From contig JAYFQW010000062.1 of assembly GCA_034926675.1 (NCBI GenBank), positions 1 to 40,884 on the forward strand: a DNA stretch of 40,884 nt. The letters are read 5' to 3'. Below, one piece after another: positions 1-7,607 of the stretch. The stretch comes from Clostridia bacterium (GTDB taxonomy: Bacteria; Bacillota; DTU025). Within the stretch, counting starts at the first letter, position 1; every line of letters starts with the position of its first letter. The position numbers and the translations under genes are program-made. Under the pieces are notes generated by a model. The model made no database searches. It was given only the letters and a program-made list of their open reading frames with translations, and was not told the DNA's origin.

Positions 1-16
1 TCAAACTCTCCAAAAA
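1..16 (-). rRNA. 16S rRNA, 5' end only (cut by window edge)
   Basis: Read on the minus strand, the first bases give TTTTTTGGAGAGTTTGA, which is the universal 16S start; AGAGTTTGA corresponds to E. coli position 8 onward. The rest of the gene lies left of the window. The position is supported by the rRNA-type leader and strong promoter just upstream, and by the dnaX-recR-yaaL-rRNA order known from Bacillus. Confidence 0.85.
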
Positions 17-215
17 ACCATCTCGCGATGACTCTTTCGAGTTTGTCGCGCTCTTATCTTCTCTAGTCGCCCGCAATTTCAAACTCTTGCTATCGACTTC
101 AGGCTCCACGCTGTTTGGTTTTCAAGGAACATCCGCCGGCCTCATCCGTGGGTCTGCACCAGTAGCATCAGGGCTTCCCCGTCAGCCATCAGTAGCCCGC
201 GTCATCGGCGCGACA
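17..215 (-). promoter_or_regulatory. rRNA operon leader
   Basis: This is about 200 bases between the predicted transcription start near 215 and the 16S 5' end, without a supported gene. On the minus strand, positions 131-118 read TGTTCCTTGAAAAC, very like the TGTTCTTTGAAAAC element of Firmicutes rRNA leaders and spacers, which is linked to antitermination and processing. The TTTTTTGG just before the mature 16S end also fits an rRNA precursor. Confidence 0.7.
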
Positions 216-221
216 ATCGTT

Positions 222-250
222 ATCTTACCATCGGGCCATAGGGGTGTCAA
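222..250 (-). promoter_or_regulatory. rRNA operon promoter (sigma-A type)
   Basis: On the minus strand, TTGACA (250-245) and TAAGAT (227-222) are separated by exactly 17 bases. This is a near-consensus housekeeping promoter placed about 200 bases before the 16S start. It lies directly downstream of the yaaL-like gene, so the rRNA operon can start independently of the dnaX-recR unit. Confidence 0.75.
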
Positions 251-257
251 CACCAAT

Positions 258-608
258 TTACGGAAGAACTGATGCCTGATTCCTCCGCGGCGCACGCTCT
301 GCCCCTTTGGATTCCACGACCGTCTTCGCCTGCTTGAACAGATACCCAAGCCTGCGCTCACACGCACGCATGATGAATATGGATGAGTCGATAAGGTCAG
401 GGTCTGTCGAACAATTGAACACCTGGTCAGCCTGGTCGATCTGCATGCACACCGCGCGAATCTCGGCGCGGATCCAGTCTTCTAGAGAGGGCTCGCGGCG
501 GGCCAGCCGTTCCCCCGCCCTGAGCCGCACCGACCGCGCAGCATGAACGCACAGTTCCCTCAGGTTCAATAGCCACACCCCATTCCTCTGTTCATATTGG
601 GACTCCAA
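258..608 (-). CDS. yaaL: DUF2508 (YaaL-like) small protein
   Basis: A 116-aa protein of unknown function. Its C-terminal half (about residues 45-100) has the Ile/Leu/Ala helical pattern of YaaL: a DPDLID segment, then alanines and a YLFKQAK motif near residues 87-93. Bacillus YaaL is about 75 aa; the extra length here is an Arg-rich N-terminal part. Position supports the call, because it follows recR and precedes the rRNA operon as in B. subtilis. The start used is TTG at 608, with GGGAGAG about 11 bases upstream, so the start is uncertain. No membrane segment or catalytic motif is visible. Confidence 0.65.
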   Translation of the reverse strand: MESQYEQRNGVWLLNLRELCVHAARSVRLRAGERLARREPSLEDWIRAEIRAVCMQIDQADQVFNCSTDPDLIDSSIFIMRACERRLGYLFKQAKTVVESKGAERAPRRNQASVLP

Positions 609-686
609 TGGCTGCCATCTCTCCCGTAGAGATTATGCCCTGACTGGATGTCCCATATGACTGGACGTGGCTCTCGCCCAACTATC

Positions 687-706
687 GCCGGCATCATGCT
701 GCCGGC
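687..706. repeat. Inverted repeat between recR and yaaL
   Basis: GCCGGCA and TGCCGGC form perfect 7-base arms around a 6-base loop in the 107-base gap after the recR stop. There is no T-run on either side, so it is not a standard terminator. It may stabilise the recR transcript or separate the two genes. Confidence 0.4.
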
Positions 707-715
707 AGATCGGTA

Positions 716-1315
716 TCAGATTCCCCGCCTTCCCTCTAGGGCACGGGCTAGGGTGACCTCGTCGGCGTACTCGAGATCGCCTCCTACAGGCAGCCCATGG
801 GCTATACGCGTCACATTGATGCCTATGGGCCTAAGCAATCTGGAAATGTAAATCGCCGTGGCCTCTCCCTCAATGTTGGGGTCAGTGGCGATTATCACCT
901 CACCGATGGTTCCCTCCCTGACCCTAGCCAGAAGCTCTTTCAGCCGAATGTCAGACGGACCTATGCCCTCCATAGGAGAGATCGCCCCTCCGAGCACGTG
1001 GTACACACCGTGATACTCTCGGGTCCGCTCCATCGCGATTACGTCCTCCGGTCGTTCCACAACGCAGATCACAGCACGATCTCGCGATGAGTCCGCGCAT
1101 ACGGCGCATGGATCAACATCGGTAAGGTTTCCGCACACAGAGCAGTTGTGCACCTTATCCTTGGCTTCCAGCAGCGAATCAGAGAGCCTCTTCACATCCT
1201 CTGTACGCATCGATAGGACATGAAAAGCGAGCCTCTGAGCTGTTTTGGATCCAATGCCCGGGAGTTTCCGAAGCTCCTCAATGAGCCTGCCCACAGGCTC
1301 TGCGTAAAACAACAT
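716..1315 (-). CDS. recR: Recombination mediator RecR
   Basis: A full-length (199 aa) RecR, which works with RecF/RecO to load RecA on gapped DNA. Seen in order: an N-terminal helix-hairpin-helix ([18 protein letters not shown], about residues 15-32), a four-cysteine zinc finger (C58, C61, C70, C73) and a Toprim domain (about 80-175) with the acidic VVERPEDV segment and a [10 protein letters not shown] motif near 145-155. The start ATG has GGAGGT 8 bases upstream. It lies 24 bases after ybaB and is probably co-transcribed with dnaX and ybaB. Nothing looks damaged. Confidence 0.97.
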   Translation of the reverse strand: MLFYAEPVGRLIEELRKLPGIGSKTAQRLAFHVLSMRTEDVKRLSDSLLEAKDKVHNCSVCGNLTDVDPCAVCADSSRDRAVICVVERPEDVIAMERTREYHGVYHVLGGAISPMEGIGPSDIRLKELLARVREGTIGEVIIATDPNIEGEATAIYISRLLRPIGINVTRIAHGLPVGGDLEYADEVTLARALEGRRGI

Positions 1316-1339
1316 TACAAGATACCTCCGGGCGCCCGC

Positions 1340-1660
1340 CTATAGTTTGATGCCTGGTATGGACAGGTTGCCAGTCGCCTTGGACATCCGTATCTCGGAG
1401 GCAGTCTTGGCCTTCCGCAACGCCTCGTTGCACGCTGCAAGCACGAGATCCTGGAGCATCTCCACGTCGTCCGGATCCACTGCCGATGGATCGATGTGGA
1501 TCTCAAGCAGTTCCTGATGGCCGTTGGACACGACCTTCACCGCACCACCGCCCGAACTGCCCTCTATGCGCTCCTCGCCAAGCTCCTGCTGGGCCTTTTC
1601 CATGTCTGCCTGGATCTTCTGCAGCCTCTTCATCATGTTCTTCTGCATGTTCCCGCCCAC
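1340..1660 (-). CDS. ybaB: YbaB/EbfC nucleoid-associated protein
   Basis: A 106-aa YbaB/EbfC-family DNA-binding protein, yaaK in Bacillus. The N-terminal helix MQKNMMKRLQKIQADMEK is followed by the Gly-rich turn GSSGGGAVKV near residue 35, a short beta hairpin (LLEIHIDPSAV) and a C-terminal helix, the family layout. The GTG start has a GGGGGA ribosome site about 8 bases upstream. It sits between dnaX and recR, the near-universal bacterial order, and is likely translated from the same transcript. Known relatives bind DNA as dimers; no specific role can be read here. Confidence 0.95.
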   Translation of the reverse strand: MGGNMQKNMMKRLQKIQADMEKAQQELGEERIEGSSGGGAVKVVSNGHQELLEIHIDPSAVDPDDVEMLQDLVLAACNEALRKAKTASEIRMSKATGNLSIPGIKL

Positions 1661-1682
1661 GTGTTCTTCCCCCTTGACCCAC

Positions 1683-3608
1683 TTACTTCGTGATCATCCG
1701 CACCTCGACGGGGCTGAAAACCTCCATTGCACGCCTGATGCCTGGATCATCTGATCCGTCCTCGCGACTGATGCCGCCCGACTGGGCGCCGACCCTCGGC
1801 CCATCCCTTGTCGGCGCCGGCGCCGACCCCACCGCAATATCGCTCACCACGCGCCCCATACCGGTCGAGCCCTGCAAAGCGCCTGAGGGGGCTACAGGAT
1901 TCGCCTCAGGCGCCTCTTCTCTTAGTCCAGTTGCGCGTGACGCCGAAGTTGTGCACGGCTCCACGGTGACGCTCCGACCGAGGATCTCCGACATTACCAT
2001 GGACAGGATGCGCCTATTGTCCGGCTCCGACGCCTTCTGCATATGAACAGACCAGTCCGGCTCGTACACTATACGAACCTGACCCTCGTCCACCTCTACT
2101 GAGACAACCTCTCGCAGGAAGGCCTCTAGGATCACCTTCTGCCCCTTCACCCGCGCCAGCACTTCTCCCCATTGCTCAGGTGTTATCCCTGAATACTGGC
2201 CGCGTGCGCGGGACCGCGCGCCTGGCACAGACGCTCCAGTACGCCCGGCGCCGGCGCCACTCGCGGCAGTCACGGCGGTGGCGGCACTCGCCGCACTCGC
2301 CGCAATTGAGGAAACATCCGCCCCGGGCTCTGCCGGAGCCGCTTTCGTCGAAGGCCCCAGCGGGGCAGTACTCACCCCAGCCGCGCCGCCGGCTCTCTGC
2401 GGCTTTCGGGCAGCCTCCCCACTCTGGGCCTTTGCAGATGCAGTTCGGGGTTCAGTTCGGGGTTCAGCCCGGCGCTCGGTTCGAGGCTCAGCTCGGGGCT
2501 CACTCCGAGGTTCGGCAAGAATCTCCTCTGGAGCGCACAGCCGCGCTGCAGTCAGTTCCACTGACAACCTCGGGCTGGACGACCTGCGCATCTCCTGCAT
2601 GCCATCGCCTACTATGCGGATCGCCCTGAGAAGATCCTGCCTAGAGTACTTCCTGGCCTGCTCCGATAGGGTAGCTCGGTATGATTCCGCAACATCTATC
2701 AGGCCTGGCGCTCCTGGACATTCCTTGGCAACCAACAAGTTTCGGAAGTGCACAACCAGGTCTTGCAGGAATTGTCGAGGGTCCGCCCCTGCGTCCGTCG
2801 TCTCCTGTATCATGCGAAACATGGGACCCGGCTCCCGCGCAAGTGCAGCATCTGCGAATCCCGCCACCGTCTCGAAGTCCGATACTCCGAGCAGTTGCAG
2901 AATGGAGTCGGAAGTCACATTTTCCGACCAGGCTGATGCCTGTTCGAGGAGCCCAAGGGCGTCTCTCGCGCTTCCCTCCGCTCTTCTGGCGATGAGGGAG
3001 ACCGCATCAGCCGTAATCGGGATCGACTGCGCCTCTGCGACCCTCGCGATGTGGCCGGCGAGATCAGACGCGGTGAGGCGGTTGAAATCGAACCTCTGGC
3101 AGCGAGATACGATGGTGCCGATGATGCTCTCCGGCTGAGTGGTGGCAAGGACGAACACCACATGGGCTGGTGGTTCCTCAAGCGTCTTTAGCAGCGCGTT
3201 AGAGGCCGGCACCGTTAGCATGTGCGCCTCGTCGATAATGTATATCTTGTATCTCCCCTGAGTTGGGGCATACACTACTTTTTCCCGCAGATCCCTGATC
3301 TCCTCAATGCCGCGGTTCGATGCGGCGTCTATCTCTATCACGTCCATGGCATTCCCATCGCGTATAGACACGCAAGACGCGCATTCACCGCACGGATCAG
3401 GGGTCGGGCCATGCTCACAGTTGAGAGCGCGTGCAAGCACACGGGCGGTAGACGTCTTGCCCGTCCCACGCGGCCCGGCAAATAGGTAGGCGTGAGCGAT
3501 CCGCCCTGCCGACACTGCATTCCTCAGAGTCCTGACAACATGGCCCTGTCCGACAATATCGCCGAATGTCTGAGGACGCCATCTCCGGTAGAGGGAAACA
3601 TAGTCCAA
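1683..3608 (-). CDS. dnaX: DNA polymerase III subunit gamma/tau
   Basis: A 641-aa clamp-loader ATPase that loads the sliding clamp and links polymerases at the fork. Visible motifs: Walker A GPRGTGKT (45-52), the four zinc cysteines C64, C73, C76 and C79, the DEAH Walker B (126-129) and the SRC sensor (168-170). The AAA+ part and collar run to about residue 360. A low-complexity Ala/Pro/Arg linker then contains six EPRx repeats, and a tau-like C-terminal domain follows from about 470. The start is TTG, chosen because AGGGGG lies 8 bases before it and the protein begins with the usual YVSLYRRWRPQTF. It is first in the dnaX-ybaB-recR operon. I saw no clear A-rich slippery site for a frameshifted gamma form. 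Confidence 0.96.
   Translation of the reverse strand: MDYVSLYRRWRPQTFGDIVGQGHVVRTLRNAVSAGRIAHAYLFAGPRGTGKTSTARVLARALNCEHGPTPDPCGECASCVSIRDGNAMDVIEIDAASNRGIEEIRDLREKVVYAPTQGRYKIYIIDEAHMLTVPASNALLKTLEEPPAHVVFVLATTQPESIIGTIVSRCQRFDFNRLTASDLAGHIARVAEAQSIPITADAVSLIARRAEGSARDALGLLEQASAWSENVTSDSILQLLGVSDFETVAGFADAALAREPGPMFRMIQETTDAGADPRQFLQDLVVHFRNLLVAKECPGAPGLIDVAESYRATLSEQARKYSRQDLLRAIRIVGDGMQEMRRSSSPRLSVELTAARLCAPEEILAEPRSEPRAEPRTERRAEPRTEPRTASAKAQSGEAARKPQRAGGAAGVSTAPLGPSTKAAPAEPGADVSSIAASAASAATAVTAASGAGAGRTGASVPGARSRARGQYSGITPEQWGEVLARVKGQKVILEAFLREVVSVEVDEGQVRIVYEPDWSVHMQKASEPDNRRILSMVMSEILGRSVTVEPCTTSASRATGLREEAPEANPVAPSGALQGSTGMGRVVSDIAVGSAPAPTRDGPRVGAQSGGISREDGSDDPGIRRAMEVFSPVEVRMITK
2442..2513 (-). 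repeat. Six 12-bp coding repeats (EPRx) inside dnaX
   Basis: The linker between the DnaX ATPase and tau domains encodes EPRS, EPRA, EPRT, ERRA, EPRT, EPRT, six imperfect 12-base units in frame. A tract like this can change length by slippage without breaking the reading frame. Confidence 0.8.
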
Positions 3609-3770
3609 TTCATCAACCCCCTAGGATATGTTGTCACGGCCGACTCCCATGGTCCGGGCCCTACGATGTCGTATGGAGATATTCGCCCGCGCCCACGGTA
3701 CGTCCTTCACGCCTGGCGCATCCTCGGGGACTTTCACCCCTTAGACAACGATCATGCCGGGCGCACAAGG

Positions 3771-3799
3771 AAAAGGGGATGGCCCATCCGAGCCACCCC
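3771..3799 (-). terminator. Terminator of the SRP RNA
   Basis: On the minus strand, GGGGTGGC pairs with GCCA(T)CCCC around an 8-base loop and is followed by TTTTCC. It begins just after the last conserved SRP RNA bases and ends before dnaX, so it fits a factor-independent terminator for the RNA. Confidence 0.65.
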
Positions 3800-3811
3800 C
3801 ATCCATTTAGA

Positions 3812-4080
3812 GGCCGTGCACCCACCTTCGACAAGCTCCTCCAGGCGTAACCGACGTAGCCAGCTCCAACCAGGCACTCCCGCGGCACACGAGGTGGTTT
3901 GCTTACCGCTGCTACCTTCCGGTCCTGACGGGGTTCACAAGGCCCCGTTGCGCAGGACCCGGCTATCAACACCGCACGCGCCGGGCAGGCCCCAAAGAAG
4001 ACAGGCCTCGGGTGGGAGTTCAATCCCGCTGTAGCGGATTGCGGGTTCAGGGCACCGCTATCTCCCCATCTAGCACGGCC
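3812..4080 (-). ncRNA. ffs: Signal recognition particle RNA, long form with Alu domain
   Basis: The RNA core of the signal recognition particle, which with Ffh targets membrane and secreted proteins. On the minus strand the apical signature GTCAGGACCGGAAGGTAGCA is present, with the flanking GGGTCCTGCGCAACGGG and GTGCCGCGGG. The 5' part starts GGCCGTGCTAG and continues with GGTGCCCTG, as in the Bacillus scr RNA; the 3' end GGGTGCACGGCC pairs with the 5' end. At about 269 nt it is the long Firmicutes type with an Alu domain rather than the short 4.5S form. Ends are set from this terminal pairing and are good to a few bases. Confidence 0.95.
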
Positions 4081-4109
4081 AAGATCATGCAGAACCATAC
4101 TGAACAAAA

Positions 4110-4203
4110 TGGCGGAGAGGGTGGGATTCGAACCCACGAGGCAGAGGTCATCTGCCTACTCGCTCTCCAGGCGAGCGCCTTAGACCATCTCAGCCACCTC
4201 TCC
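4110..4203 (-). tRNA. tRNA-Ser (anticodon GGA)
   Basis: On the minus strand the acceptor GGAGAGG pairs with CCTCTCC, followed by discriminator G and an encoded CCA. The anticodon loop is CTGGAGA between CTCGC and GCGAG, giving GGA for UCC/UCU codons. The long variable arm (GGCAGATGACCTCTGCC) is the class II feature of tRNA-Ser. A TTTTG stretch follows the 3' end. Confidence 0.95.
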
Positions 4204-4257
4204 GCAGCCCGGATAGACCCGTAAGCCCATCCGGAAAGGGAAACCATATGAAATTCG

Positions 4258-4347
4258 TGGCGGAGAGAGTGAGATTCGAACTCACGAGGCGGTCACCCGC
4301 CTACCCGCTTTCGAGGCGGGCGCTATCGACCCCTCAGCCATCTCTCC
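4258..4347 (-). tRNA. tRNA-Ser (anticodon CGA)
   Basis: On the minus strand GGAGAGA pairs with TCTCTCC, then G and an encoded CCA. The anticodon loop is CTCGAAA between CCCGC and GCGGG, giving CGA for UCG codons. The long variable arm confirms tRNA-Ser. It begins 15 bases after the tadA stop, so it may be co-transcribed with tadA, which modifies another tRNA. Confidence 0.95.
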
Positions 4348-4362
4348 GTGAAGATCGAAAGA

Positions 4363-4824
4363 CTATCTTCTCTGTGCAAAGAACTCCCCGAGCATAGCGC
4401 CGCAGCTATCTGCGAGCACTCCCGCTGTTACGGCCACCCAGTGGTTTAGCCGCATGTCGCGAGGGATATCCCACAGGGTTCCCGCAGCTCCGGCCTTAGG
4501 ATCCGATGCTCCGTACACAAGCCGCTCCATCCGTGCCTGCACGATCGCGCCCGCACACATCGGGCACGGCTCAAGCGTCACATAAATCGTGGCATCAGAG
4601 AGCCTCCATGACCCGCATGCAGCAGCAGCCATCCTGATGGCGCAGATCTCTGCATGGGCAGTAGGGTCGCCATCGGTTTCCCTGCGATTGTGGGCCCTTG
4701 CAAGAACCTCGCCACGCGCCACGATCACAGCGCCTACCGGCACTTCACCCGCTTGCCCAGCGGTGCGCGCCTCCTCGATAGCCAGGCGCATAAACTTAGC
4801 GTCGAGTTCCGAGCAAAGTATCAT
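4363..4824 (-). CDS. tadA: tRNA-specific adenosine deaminase TadA
   Basis: A 153-aa deaminase that converts A34 to inosine in tRNA-Arg(ACG); its substrate tRNA is encoded in this same window at 39658. The zinc site is complete: H57-A-E59, with E59 the proton shuttle, and the PCPMC motif with C87 and C90. EVPVGAV is the usual N-terminal strand. The ATG at 4824 gives the family's usual length before MRLAIEEAR, but its ribosome site is weak; M12 (4791) is an alternative start. The gene is yaaJ in B. subtilis and sits in the same place relative to the SRP RNA and dnaX. Confidence 0.95.
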   Translation of the reverse strand: MILCSELDAKFMRLAIEEARTAGQAGEVPVGAVIVARGEVLARAHNRRETDGDPTAHAEICAIRMAAAACGSWRLSDATIYVTLEPCPMCAGAIVQARMERLVYGASDPKAGAAGTLWDIPRDMRLNHWVAVTAGVLADSCGAMLGEFFAQRR

Positions 4825-4846
4825 TTATGAAGCACACCGCCGTCAA

Positions 4847-4860
4847 GTATGTTACCATAC
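4847..4860. promoter_or_regulatory. Palindrome between tadA and the XRE gene, possible operator
   Basis: GTATG and CATAC are perfect arms separated by TTAC, in the divergent gap between tadA and the XRE-family gene. A minus-strand TTGACG -35-like element abuts it. It could be a binding site for the downstream XRE protein, but that is a guess from position and symmetry. Confidence 0.35.
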
Positions 4861-4882
4861 CGTTAGGGGGAAATCAATAACA

Positions 4883-4912
4883 GCTGGCGCGAGTTCCGCG
4901 AATCGCGCCGGC
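4883..4912 (+). repeat. Strong hairpin in the 5' region of the XRE gene
   Basis: GCTGGCGCGA pairs with TCGCGCCGGC (one T-G pair) around a 10-base loop, 49 bases before the start codon. No T-run follows, so it is not a typical terminator; it may be a leader structure. Confidence 0.4.
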
Positions 4913-4961
4913 CAAATTGGAGATCATCATAGTTGACAACACGCATTCAGGAGGGCTGCGC

Positions 4962-5411
4962 ATGCACGACGACCAAGACCCGCGGCAGATGAGTCCGTAC
5001 ACCGAGATGTACTTGGAGCAGCTCAAGCAGAGTGCCCCTCAACGTCTAGAAGAATTCGTCCGGCTGCAGCGACTCGGCGACTTCCTTCGAGGGCACAGAG
5101 AGAGCCAAGGCCTCTCGGGTCGGGAAGTAGCACGAAAACTCGGCATTTCCCCCAACGTGGTATCGGAAATCGAGACCGGCAAGAAATCCTATCCCGATCG
5201 CATCTATGAGAGGTTCGGAGAAGCAGTTCACGCCGATCAGGACGAGCTATTCATGATAGTCGGACGTACGCCCATGTATCTCAGGCGAGCATTCGAGGAA
5301 TCGCCCGGTCTGCAGCGAATCGCGCGGATGGTCTGTAAGCTTCCGGATCGGGAAGACCTGCTGAGCCGCGCCGCAGAGATAGTCACAAGGGAAGTTGGCG
5401 CAAAACACTAA
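4962..5411 (+). CDS. XRE-family helix-turn-helix regulator
   Basis: A 149-aa DNA-binding protein. The HTH lies at about residues 37-90: LGDFLRGHRESQGLSGREVA, then RKLGISPNVVSEIETGKKSY, then a short loop-helix. The C-terminal 60 residues are helical with no known motif. The ATG at 4962 is chosen because AGGAGGG lies 6 bases upstream; an in-frame TTG at 4917 has no ribosome site. It is first in a unit with a PRC-barrel gene 21 bases downstream and a nitroreductase overlapping that one. It may control its own operon, perhaps through the palindrome at 4847. The target is unknown. Confidence 0.85.
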   Translation: MHDDQDPRQMSPYTEMYLEQLKQSAPQRLEEFVRLQRLGDFLRGHRESQGLSGREVARKLGISPNVVSEIETGKKSYPDRIYERFGEAVHADQDELFMIVGRTPMYLRRAFEESPGLQRIARMVCKLPDREDLLSRAAEIVTREVGAKH

Positions 5412-5432
5412 AGCTGGGAGGCGTAGTTGTGT

Positions 5433-6218
5433 ATGGGCCTGAAGAGCAGTTGTGATTTCATTGGTCTGCCTGTCATTAGCATAGACGACAGCCGCGAGGT
5501 TGGCTCAGTGAAGGCTCTCGTTATCGACTTCGCCAACGCAGTAGTGTGCGCCATCGCGGTGGAGGGGGACTACTGGTTCGATCCCCCGAGAGTAGTCCCA
5601 TTTTCCGCTATTCAAGGCATTGGAGACGCCGCTGTCACGATCCAGGACACTGGGTCGCTTGTGCCATTGTCTTCGATCCCGGAGGTAGAGGAGCAAGCCC
5701 GCGCAAACGTGCGTGTGCGGGGTGTACGAGTCTTCACAGATACCGGCGCTCAGGTCGGAACTGTGAGTGAATTCTTAATAGATTGTGAAACCGGATATCT
5801 GGTTGGGTTTGATATCCCATCGGGAAGCGAGCTCATCCGTGTTCCGCGCGAACGCCTGATAAGCCTGGGTCAGCACGTGATGGTGATCCGAGATATGGAG
5901 GGCGATGATGCGTGTGGAACAGGCATGAGCGCTGAATCTGCGGCACGCCTGCACTCAGGCCCCATCGGAACTCCATCAGCCGCCCATACGGCCTCGTCTA
6001 CTGCCGGCTCCGGACTATCGGAAGCGTTCAGCGCCGCCCGCGAAACATTCCTGGTGGGTCGGACGGCGGCGGCCACAATCCGAACTGATGATGGAATTGT
6101 GATCATACATGAAGGCGACGATATCACTCCCGATACAATCGCATCTGCGAAGTCGGCGGGAAGATTTGAGCAGCTGGTCAACACTGTGAAGGCGAGGAAG
6201 GTCGAGCACAATGGATAG
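5433..6218 (+). CDS. Protein with two PRC-barrel domains
   Basis: A 261-aa protein with two PRC-barrel units, about residues 6-80 (FIGLPVISIDDSREVGSVKA and a VVPFSAIQGIG end) and 94-155 (GVRVFTDTGAQVGTVSEFLI). PRC barrels are small beta barrels that often act as adaptors. A Ser/Ala/Thr-rich linker leads to a C-terminal segment with GRTAAATIRTDDGIVIIHEG, like the tails of YrrD-type proteins. No signal peptide is seen, so it is probably cytoplasmic. The ATG at 5433 matches the N-terminal length of its paralog at 22243; an upstream TTG (5427) is possible, as GGGAGG fits either. Its end overlaps the nitroreductase by 8 bases, which suggests coupled translation. Confidence 0.85.
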   Translation: MGLKSSCDFIGLPVISIDDSREVGSVKALVIDFANAVVCAIAVEGDYWFDPPRVVPFSAIQGIGDAAVTIQDTGSLVPLSSIPEVEEQARANVRVRGVRVFTDTGAQVGTVSEFLIDCETGYLVGFDIPSGSELIRVPRERLISLGQHVMVIRDMEGDDACGTGMSAESAARLHSGPIGTPSAAHTASSTAGSGLSEAFSAARETFLVGRTAAATIRTDDGIVIIHEGDDITPDTIASAKSAGRFEQLVNTVKARKVEHNG

Positions 6219-6963
6219 TATGAGCGACCGGCGGAGCACCATGAAGTCAAGATTTCCTGAAGCACGCCGCAATCCATCTGACCAGCGCCTCGGGGCCCCG
6301 CAGCCTCCCCTCGTAAAGCCGTTCGACCCCGGATCCCAAACCGTAGATCTTCCATCGCCGCGCGACGCGGTTCCGGAAAACGTGAATCTGTATGACCTCA
6401 TCGAGCGACGCGAGAGCAGGCGGCAGTACTCCTCCGATCCCATATCACTTGCTGAGGTTTCGTTCCTCCTGTGGGCAACCCAAGGGATCAAGGCAATCGT
6501 GAAAGATGGGTTCGCTGCCTTGAGAACGGTTCCATCAGGAGGGTCTCGGCACGCGTTCGAGACCTATCTGGCCGTCAACCGCGTGGAAGGCCTTAAGCCA
6601 GGGATATACAGATACCTGCCGATCGGGCACAGGCTCTTATTCATCGGCTGCCCGCAGGAGTTGCCATCTCGAATCGCACAGGCCTGTTTCGGGCAGGACT
6701 TCGTGGCCACTGCCTCTGTAGTGTTCTTCTGGAGCGTTTTGCCCTATCGGTGCGAGTGGCGCTACTCGGTTGCCGCCCACAAGACCATGATTCAGGACTC
6801 GGGGCATCTGTGTCAGAATCTGTACATAGCCTGTGAGGCCTTATCGCTTGGGACGTGTGCAATCGGAGCGTACGATCAATGGTCAGCCGACGAGCTTCTC
6901 GGCCTCGACGGTGAGGAGGAGTTCGTTATCTACGCAGCGCCAGTGGGCAGGCCCGGCCGATAG
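6211..6963 (+). CDS. SagB/ThcOx-type nitroreductase-family oxidoreductase
   Basis: A 250-aa flavin oxidoreductase of the nitroreductase fold. Visible: LIERRESRRQYSSDPIS (about 63-79), the FMN-contacting ERRxSRRxY motif; LLWATQGI (86-93); RTVPSGGSRHAFETYL (105-120), which matches the PSGGARH motif of the SagB group; and the late GHLCQNLYIACEALSLG segment. SagB members oxidise azolines in peptides, but many relatives lie outside peptide clusters, and no YcaO or precursor gene is present here, so the substrate is unknown. The start at 6211 overlaps the PRC-barrel stop, with GGAAGG 9 bases upstream. Confidence 0.85.
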   Translation: MDSMSDRRSTMKSRFPEARRNPSDQRLGAPQPPLVKPFDPGSQTVDLPSPRDAVPENVNLYDLIERRESRRQYSSDPISLAEVSFLLWATQGIKAIVKDGFAALRTVPSGGSRHAFETYLAVNRVEGLKPGIYRYLPIGHRLLFIGCPQELPSRIAQACFGQDFVATASVVFFWSVLPYRCEWRYSVAAHKTMIQDSGHLCQNLYIACEALSLGTCAIGAYDQWSADELLGLDGEEEFVIYAAPVGRPGR

Positions 6964-7105
6964 GCGCCTCCGGCCCTCGGCCTGTTCAGCCCGCGCGGCG
7001 CAGGCAGAACACGCCAATGCAAGAAATCACGCGTATTGGTATGAACACGTCCATCGCCAGGGCATCTTTCGGGCATCCGGAACCCAGCTGATGTTTGCCA
7101 GCATA

Positions 7106-7134
7106 TTGCAATCTTGGCGCAAACGTTTTATGAT
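7106..7134 (+). promoter_or_regulatory. Promoter of the zinc-ribbon gene
   Basis: TTGCAA (7106-7111) and TATGAT (7129-7134) are separated by 17 bases. They lie about 85 bases before the start codon of the zinc-ribbon gene, with no other gene in between. Confidence 0.6.
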
Positions 7135-7220
7135 ATACGTGGCTGTTGTTCAAGCGCACGCATCAACCATGCATGCCGGCTTGATCAAGAGACTAATCAC
7201 CAAAGCGAGGCATGATCAGG

Positions 7221-7514
7221 TTGGCATTCGAAGACAAGGTTCTAAATTGCAGGGACTGTGGCCAGGATTTCGTATTCACCGCCGGAGAGCAGGAGTTCTT
7301 CGCACAGCGCGGCTTCCAGAATGAGCCCTCCAGGTGCCCCGACTGCCGTCGGAACCGCAGGAGCACCAACACCGGCTCGGGCAACCGTCAGATGTATGAG
7401 GCAGTTTGCTCATCGTGCGGCAAGGTCGCTTACGTCCCCTTCCAGCCCAGCGGCGACAAGCCAGTTTACTGCAGCGATTGCTTTGCAGCTCAGAGGGGCG
7501 GCAGGCAGCGGTAG
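7221..7514 (+). CDS. Small protein with two zinc ribbons
   Basis: A 97-aa protein with two treble C-x2-C zinc sites. The first spans about residues 10-42 (CRDCGQDFVFTAGEQEFF to CPDC), matching the probable zinc-ribbon family, which begins MAFEDK...C.DCG. The second spans about 63-86 (CSSCGKVAYVPF to YCSDC). The TTG at 7221 is chosen because it gives the family's usual N-terminus MAFEDK and has GCGAGG 10 bases upstream; the ATG at 7212 has the same element only one base away. The family is common in Firmicutes and Chloroflexi; function unknown, nucleic-acid binding plausible. It stands alone with its own promoter and terminator. Confidence 0.88.
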   Translation: MAFEDKVLNCRDCGQDFVFTAGEQEFFAQRGFQNEPSRCPDCRRNRRSTNTGSGNRQMYEAVCSSCGKVAYVPFQPSGDKPVYCSDCFAAQRGGRQR

Positions 7515-7607
7515 TCAGCCAGTGTGGCTCGTAGGACATATCCAGCCCAGGCGGGCACGGGAGCCACATCGGATCCGACATAGCAGGATTTGTTGTTAGC
7601 TCGAAAG

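Noticed and set aside
2278-3138. A 286-codon plus-strand frame opposite dnaX
   Set aside because: Low-complexity Ala/Ser/Arg sequence caused by the reverse of the DnaX linker; no domain visible.
1683-3608. A programmed frameshift in dnaX making a short gamma form
   Set aside because: I saw no A-rich slippery heptamer in the right place by eye; absence is not proof.
4818-4846. A minus-strand TTGACG-17-TGATAC promoter for tadA
   Set aside because: Its start site would lie inside the tadA coding region as chosen from homolog length. It would need the shorter M12 start, so I did not list it.
6211-6963. The SagB-type oxidoreductase as part of a ribosomal-peptide cluster
   Set aside because: No YcaO partner, precursor peptide or exporter is nearby.
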